Positions 5,684 through 8,461 of a stretch of 8,461 nt of DNA are shown here, in pieces. Positions within the stretch are counted from its first letter, which is position 1, and each line of letters starts with the position of its first letter. Source of the DNA: DUPQ01 sp041678685 (GTDB lineage Bacteria; Bacillota; Clostridia; DUPQ01); NCBI GenBank assembly GCA_041678685.1, contig JBAYNV010000093.1, positions 1 through 8,461 on the forward strand. Reading direction: 5' to 3'. The position numbers and the translations under genes were made by a program. A model generated the notes under the pieces. The model was given only the letters and a program-made list of their open reading frames with translations, searched no databases and had not been told where the DNA came from.

Positions 5684-7103
5684 AATTGCATATGCCTGCG
5701 GGGATATTTACGGCGGGGGTTCATTTCTCATTGTGGGTCTGCTCCTTCTGGTGTTTCTGACAAAAGTTGAAGGGTTGTCGGGCGCGTCGGCGGGCGCGAT
5801 CATTTTTATCGGCAAGGCGTGGGATGCTGTGACGGATCCGCTGATGGGCATGCTGTCGGACAGGACCAAGTCAAAATACGGCAGACGCCGTTTCTATTTT
5901 CTTATAGGAGCGGTTCCTGTTTTTGTGTCGTGGGTGATGCTATGGTACTCATTTGGAATCACCGTCGAAGCTGTGAAGATCATTTATTATATGATCGCTT
6001 TCATTTTCTTTTCCACATCCTTTACGATCGTGATGGTCCCTTACAACGCCGTACTTGCAGATATGACAAACGATTATAACAAACGCAGTGCTTTTACAGG
6101 CTTAAGGCTAAGTTTTTCTGCCGGAGCTGCAATACTCTGTGGAACGATTCCAGGTATGATCACAGGTGCTTTTGCCAGTCAGCAGACAGGTTATCTGATC
6201 ATGGCATTAATCTTTGGGTTTGTATTTGGAGCAAGCTGGCTTGCGGTGTTTTTCGGCACTTGGGAAAACACCAAAGGGTATGGGGATACGGGCTTCTCAT
6301 ATAAGGATTGGTTCTCGGTCTTTAAAAATAAATCGTTTCGGATATATTCTTTAGTCTTCATATTTTCACAGATGGCCATTGATATCACTATGGCGATGGC
6401 TGTATTCTTTTTAAGTGTAGTCCTGCAAAAGGATGATCTGTTTGTAACCGTTATGGCAGCGATTCTGGTGGTTCAGCTCATATTCATCATCGTGTTTTCG
6501 AAAGTTGCGCAGAAGTTCGGTAAAAAGTTACCCGGAATCATTTCTGCAGCTGTCTGGATTGTTGCCAGTATAATTATATTCACATTTACGCCCCAGACCT
6601 CCGATATAGTGATCGTTTCGGTGTGCGCTATGATCGGTGTTGGCGCAGCGGGCTGCAATCTTGTATCGTGGTCCATCCTTCCGGATATTTCGGATGTGGA
6701 TGAACTCATAACAGGAAAGCGCAGGGAAGGGTTGTATTCAGGCGTGTCTACCTTTTTGAGGAAACTATCCGGCGGTATCGCAGTAGGTGCCATCGGCATT
6801 ATGCTGGATGTCTTTCGTTACAGCGACGCAGCCGTAAGCGCAGGCAATATTGAACCGCTGACGATCATAGGGATCAAAGTGTTGTTTTGCATTATCCCAG
6901 CGATATTTATTGTGGCTATGCTGCTGGTTTTGCGCAAATACCGGCTGGGGAAGCATCAGTTTGCTGTTATGCAGGGGGCTTTAGATAAGTTTCGAAAAGA
7001 TGGCGCCGGGGCGGAGATCGACATTGAGCAGACAGCTGTCTTTAAGCAGATTACAGGTGTTGATGTAACAGAATTATATGGTAAGCCGAAGGATAGATCA
7101 TAA
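5655..7103 (+). CDS. MFS transporter of the GPH (MelB-like) family
   Basis: A 482-residue membrane protein with about twelve hydrophobic segments. The family signature is clear: KAWDAVTDPLMG followed by LSDRTKSKYGRRR (54-79), with the Asp pair D57/D61 matching the cation-coupling Asp55/Asp59 of MelB, so cation-driven symport is likely. The second conserved motif, VPYNAVLADMT (128-138), is also present. By my recalled alignment the MelB sugar-binding Asp19 and Asp124 correspond to Gly21 and Met127 here, so a classic sugar substrate is doubtful. AGAGG (5641-5645) lies 9 nt before ATG 5655, inside the acyltransferase gene; the 29-bp overlap implies coupled translation. This context suggests transport of a lysolipid or another acyl acceptor, or partner lipid flipping. 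A long cytoplasmic C-terminal tail (about 430-482) follows the last helix. No strong terminator is seen after it. Confidence 0.88.
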   Translation: MEKRKDLLGKIAYACGDIYGGGSFLIVGLLLLVFLTKVEGLSGASAGAIIFIGKAWDAVTDPLMGMLSDRTKSKYGRRRFYFLIGAVPVFVSWVMLWYSFGITVEAVKIIYYMIAFIFFSTSFTIVMVPYNAVLADMTNDYNKRSAFTGLRLSFSAGAAILCGTIPGMITGAFASQQTGYLIMALIFGFVFGASWLAVFFGTWENTKGYGDTGFSYKDWFSVFKNKSFRIYSLVFIFSQMAIDITMAMAVFFLSVVLQKDDLFVTVMAAILVVQLIFIIVFSKVAQKFGKKLPGIISAAVWIVASIIIFTFTPQTSDIVIVSVCAMIGVGAAGCNLVSWSILPDISDVDELITGKRREGLYSGVSTFLRKLSGGIAVGAIGIMLDVFRYSDAAVSAGNIEPLTIIGIKVLFCIIPAIFIVAMLLVLRKYRLGKHQFAVMQGALDKFRKDGAGAEIDIEQTAVFKQITGVDVTELYGKPKDRS

Positions 7104-7365
7104 GAACTTGACAGGTAAAGCGTTCACTGACGCTATAATGAAAACTTCATGAGGGTGAATTTAATAAACAACATAAATAAACTGCTATTATAGATATCGT
7201 TATAATAAATATATAGTTGATCGCTATACATTAAGGGATGGAACACGATTTTGTGTTTCAGTACTTTATCTTCTTCTGTTCCCATTCATGTTACTTATAC
7301 TTCTCAACGCAAAGTATTATATAAATTATTATATAATTCGTACCATTAAATATACGGATAATTAA

Positions 7366-7394
7366 TTGACAAATTATTAATATTCGTATAAGAT
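7366..7394 (+). promoter_or_regulatory. Likely promoter of the DUF3494 adhesin gene
   Basis: TTGACA at 7366-7371 matches the -35 consensus fully. TAAGAT at 7389-7394 is a 4-of-6 -10 box at the ideal 17-bp spacing. An imperfect inverted repeat with outer arms ATACG (7352-7356) and CGTAT (7385-7389) brackets the -35 box and could be an operator. Transcription would start near 7401, giving a leader of about 128 nt before the adhesin ATG. Confidence 0.6.
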
Positions 7395-7404
7395 GTAAAT
7401 AGAA

Positions 7405-7436
7405 TCACATTGCTTTATGCAGAATGGTTAATGTGA
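7405..7436 (+). repeat. Inverted repeat in the adhesin leader
   Basis: TCACATT (7405-7411) is perfectly complementary to AATGTGA (7430-7436), with an 18-nt loop. It starts only a few bases after the expected transcription start, so it may be an operator or a 5' stabilising hairpin in the mRNA. No T-run follows. Confidence 0.4.
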
Positions 7437-7508
7437 ATCAATATCTATATATATGAAAGCTAGAGAAATTGTATAAACACTGAAACGAAGAAAATAGGAA
7501 GGAGTACT

Positions 7509-7532
7509 GTGGATTTAGATAATAATACATGA
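7509..7532 (+). CDS. Putative 7-codon leader mini-ORF upstream of the adhesin gene
   Basis: A GTG codon at 7509 follows the strongest Shine-Dalgarno of the region (AGGAAGGAG, 7495-7503) at 5 nt. It would encode M-D-L-D-N-N-T and stop with TGA at 7530-7532, which overlaps the adhesin start as ATGA. The adhesin ATG itself has no ribosome site of its own. The arrangement fits translational coupling through a leader peptide. Coding is inferred from position only; the alternative is that the strong site is used inefficiently at longer distance. Confidence 0.35.
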   Translation: MDLDNNT

Positions 7533-8461
7533 AGAAATATTTTTTACCAATGAAAGCGCTAAAAAAGATACGATTTATGTCATTATTAATGATACTGATA
7601 ATAGTTATGTCTGCACTACCTGTAAGAGCAGCATCTCCTATGAAAGTCGACCTTAAAACAGTCTCTGATTTTGCGGTTTTAGCCGGTTCAACAATTACAA
7701 ATACTGGTGATACCACGATCAGTGGAAGTGCCGGCGGGGATATAGGGGTATATCCAGGTACTTCTATTACAGGGTTCCTGCCCGGAACATTTACCGGAAC
7801 AATGCACCTGACAGATGCTGTTGCGAGCCAGGCACAGGCAGATCTGACACTTGCCTACAACGATGCCGCAAGTCGGGTAACCACAACTGACCTGACAGGT
7901 CAGGATCTTGGTGGGATGACTCTTACGACGGGTGTCTATTCTTTTGACACATCAGCACAGTTGACAGGAACTCTGACCCTCGATGCGCAGGGAGACCCCG
8001 GAGCAGTCTTTATATTCAAAATTGACAGCACACTCACCACAGCAACATCCGCTATTGTCAACCTTATCAACGAAGCCCAGTCCTGCTGGGTATATTGGCA
8101 GGTAGGAAGTTCAGCAACTCTGGGAATAAACACAGAATTCGCAGGTCACATTTTTGCATTGACGTCTATCACAGCGAATACCGGTGTGACAGTAGATGGA
8201 CAATTGTTAGCTATAAACGGTGCAGTCACACTAGATATAAATACTATTGAAAATACTTTACCGGCAACCTACACAGTAACCTTTGATAGCCAGGGTGGAA
8301 GTGCAGTAGCAGCCATAACCGGGATCAATGCCGGTGAAACTGTGACCGTTCCTACTCCGCCAACCAAAACTGGCTATGCTTTTTCCAGCTGGAACACAGT
8401 TGCAGGTGGAACAGGCACATCCTTTACATCATCTACTGCAGTATCCGCTTCTATAACCGTC
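7529..8461 (+). CDS. Secreted DUF3494 (ice-binding-like) adhesin with InlB-B/Listeria-Bacteroides repeat, 3'-truncated by window edge
   Basis: The first 311 codons of a surface protein; the frame is still open at the right edge. Residues 1-35 form a signal peptide: Lys-rich start, hydrophobic Leu/Ile/Met core (16-30), and a cleavage-site-like PVRAAS. Residues about 41-243 match DUF3494, the beta-helix of ice-binding proteins also found in mesophile adhesins: it starts LKTVSDFAVLAGSTITNTG, includes CWVYWQVGSSATLG with the typical Cys, and ends DGQLLAINGAVTLDINTI. Residues 247-311 begin a repeat of the Listeria-Bacteroides type (TVTFDSQGGS, then PTKTGYAFSSWNT). In a gut-type Firmicute a surface adhesion role is more likely than ice binding. 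ATG 7529 is the first in-frame start after a TAA at 7523; ATG 7550 is an alternative. Further repeats and a wall anchor are expected beyond the window. Confidence 0.88.
   Translation, partial: MKKYFLPMKALKKIRFMSLLMILIIVMSALPVRAASPMKVDLKTVSDFAVLAGSTITNTGDTTISGSAGGDIGVYPGTSITGFLPGTFTGTMHLTDAVASQAQADLTLAYNDAASRVTTTDLTGQDLGGMTLTTGVYSFDTSAQLTGTLTLDAQGDPGAVFIFKIDSTLTTATSAIVNLINEAQSCWVYWQVGSSATLGINTEFAGHIFALTSITANTGVTVDGQLLAINGAVTLDINTIENTLPATYTVTFDSQGGSAVAAITGINAGETVTVPTPPTKTGYAFSSWNTVAGGTGTSFTSSTAVSASITV

Larger units (their letters stand above)
7104..7528. other. AT-rich regulatory gap between transporter and adhesin genes
   Basis: About 425 bp with no convincing gene apart from a 7-codon mini-ORF at its end. 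It holds TTGACA (7108-7113) and TATAAT (7134-7139) at a too-long 20-bp spacing, with an AGCGT/ACGCT inverted repeat (7119-7123/7130-7134) between them. Competing small hairpins lie at 7238-7285, and a direct repeat ATTATATAA occurs at 7316-7324 and 7328-7336. A better promoter follows at 7366-7394 and a leader hairpin at 7405-7436. No GC-rich terminator with a T-run is seen, so the transporter transcript may end by other means. Confidence 0.6.

Noticed and set aside
5819..6079. Plus-strand 86-codon frame inside the transporter gene
   Set aside because: It lies in another frame within a clear MFS gene, and its Cys/His/Arg-rich product resembles no protein; frame shadow.
7149..7193. 14-codon ORF starting ATG-AGG-GTG after the overspaced promoter
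   Set aside because: No Shine-Dalgarno and no coding signal; short open frames are expected by chance here.
7230..7330. Possible c-di-GMP-I (GEMM) riboswitch, suggested by ACGCAAAG near 7307-7314 upstream of an adhesin
   Set aside because: The paired GGGCAAACC-type motif and the conserved tetraloop-receptor elements are missing, and the piece lies upstream of the likely promoter at 7366-7394.
7453..7476. MKAREIV mini-ORF resembling the MKARKAY start of the acyltransferase
   Set aside because: Similarity covers only about 15 bases, there is no ribosome site, and it ends after seven codons; likely coincidence.
7438..7716. Minus-strand open frame across the adhesin start
   Set aside because: It overlaps the adhesin signal peptide and promoter region, lacks a ribosome site and has no recognisable domain.
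1..8461. CRISPR array, insertion sequence or toxin-antitoxin pair
   Set aside because: I saw no spaced direct repeats, no transposase-like protein with terminal inverted repeats, and no recognisable toxin or antitoxin gene.

Overview
The window reads as chromosomal DNA from a low-to-moderate GC Gram-positive, most likely a Clostridia member close to Lachnospiraceae. The supports are purine-rich Shine-Dalgarno sites, consensus sigma-A type promoters, tRNAs with encoded CCA, and a DUF5711-like gene beside a CvpA-family gene. No taxonomic marker gene is present, so this is an inference.

Layout, all genes on the + strand. (1) 1-3375 is an envelope-flavoured cluster: the 3' part of a beta-propeller-like (probably DUF5711) gene, a CvpA-family membrane protein, a signal-less SGNH/GDSL hydrolase behind a perfect 9-bp inverted repeat, and a TPR-like lipoprotein. 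(2) 3393-3655 is a compact tRNA unit: consensus promoter, tRNA-Leu(UAA), initiator tRNA-fMet, intrinsic terminator. (3) 3656-4429 is an accessory-looking insert: a very AT-rich orphan gene (about 29% GC by hand count over 3721-4080), a second terminator, a faint echo of the tRNA-fMet 3' end, and an unexplained 60-codon open stretch. (4) 4430-7103 is a GC-richer two-gene unit: a PlsC-type acyltransferase fused to a zinc ribbon and a C-terminal PH-like segment, overlapping by 29 bp a GPH/MelB-type MFS transporter. (5) 7104-7528 is an AT-rich regulatory gap with promoters and dyads. (6) 7529 to the right edge is the start of a secreted DUF3494 (ice-binding-like fold) adhesin followed by a Listeria-Bacteroides/InlB-B type repeat; it runs off the window.

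The most interesting possible system is the overlapping acyltransferase and GPH transporter pair. It resembles in logic the E. coli LplT/Aas lysophospholipid uptake and re-acylation pair, and MFSD2A shows that a MelB-fold carrier can move lysophospholipids. Two Asp residues that bind sugar in MelB appear to be replaced here, so a lysolipid or other acyl-acceptor substrate is a testable idea. A second point of interest is the leader of the adhesin gene: a strong Shine-Dalgarno drives a 7-codon GTG-started mini-ORF whose TGA overlaps the adhesin ATG.
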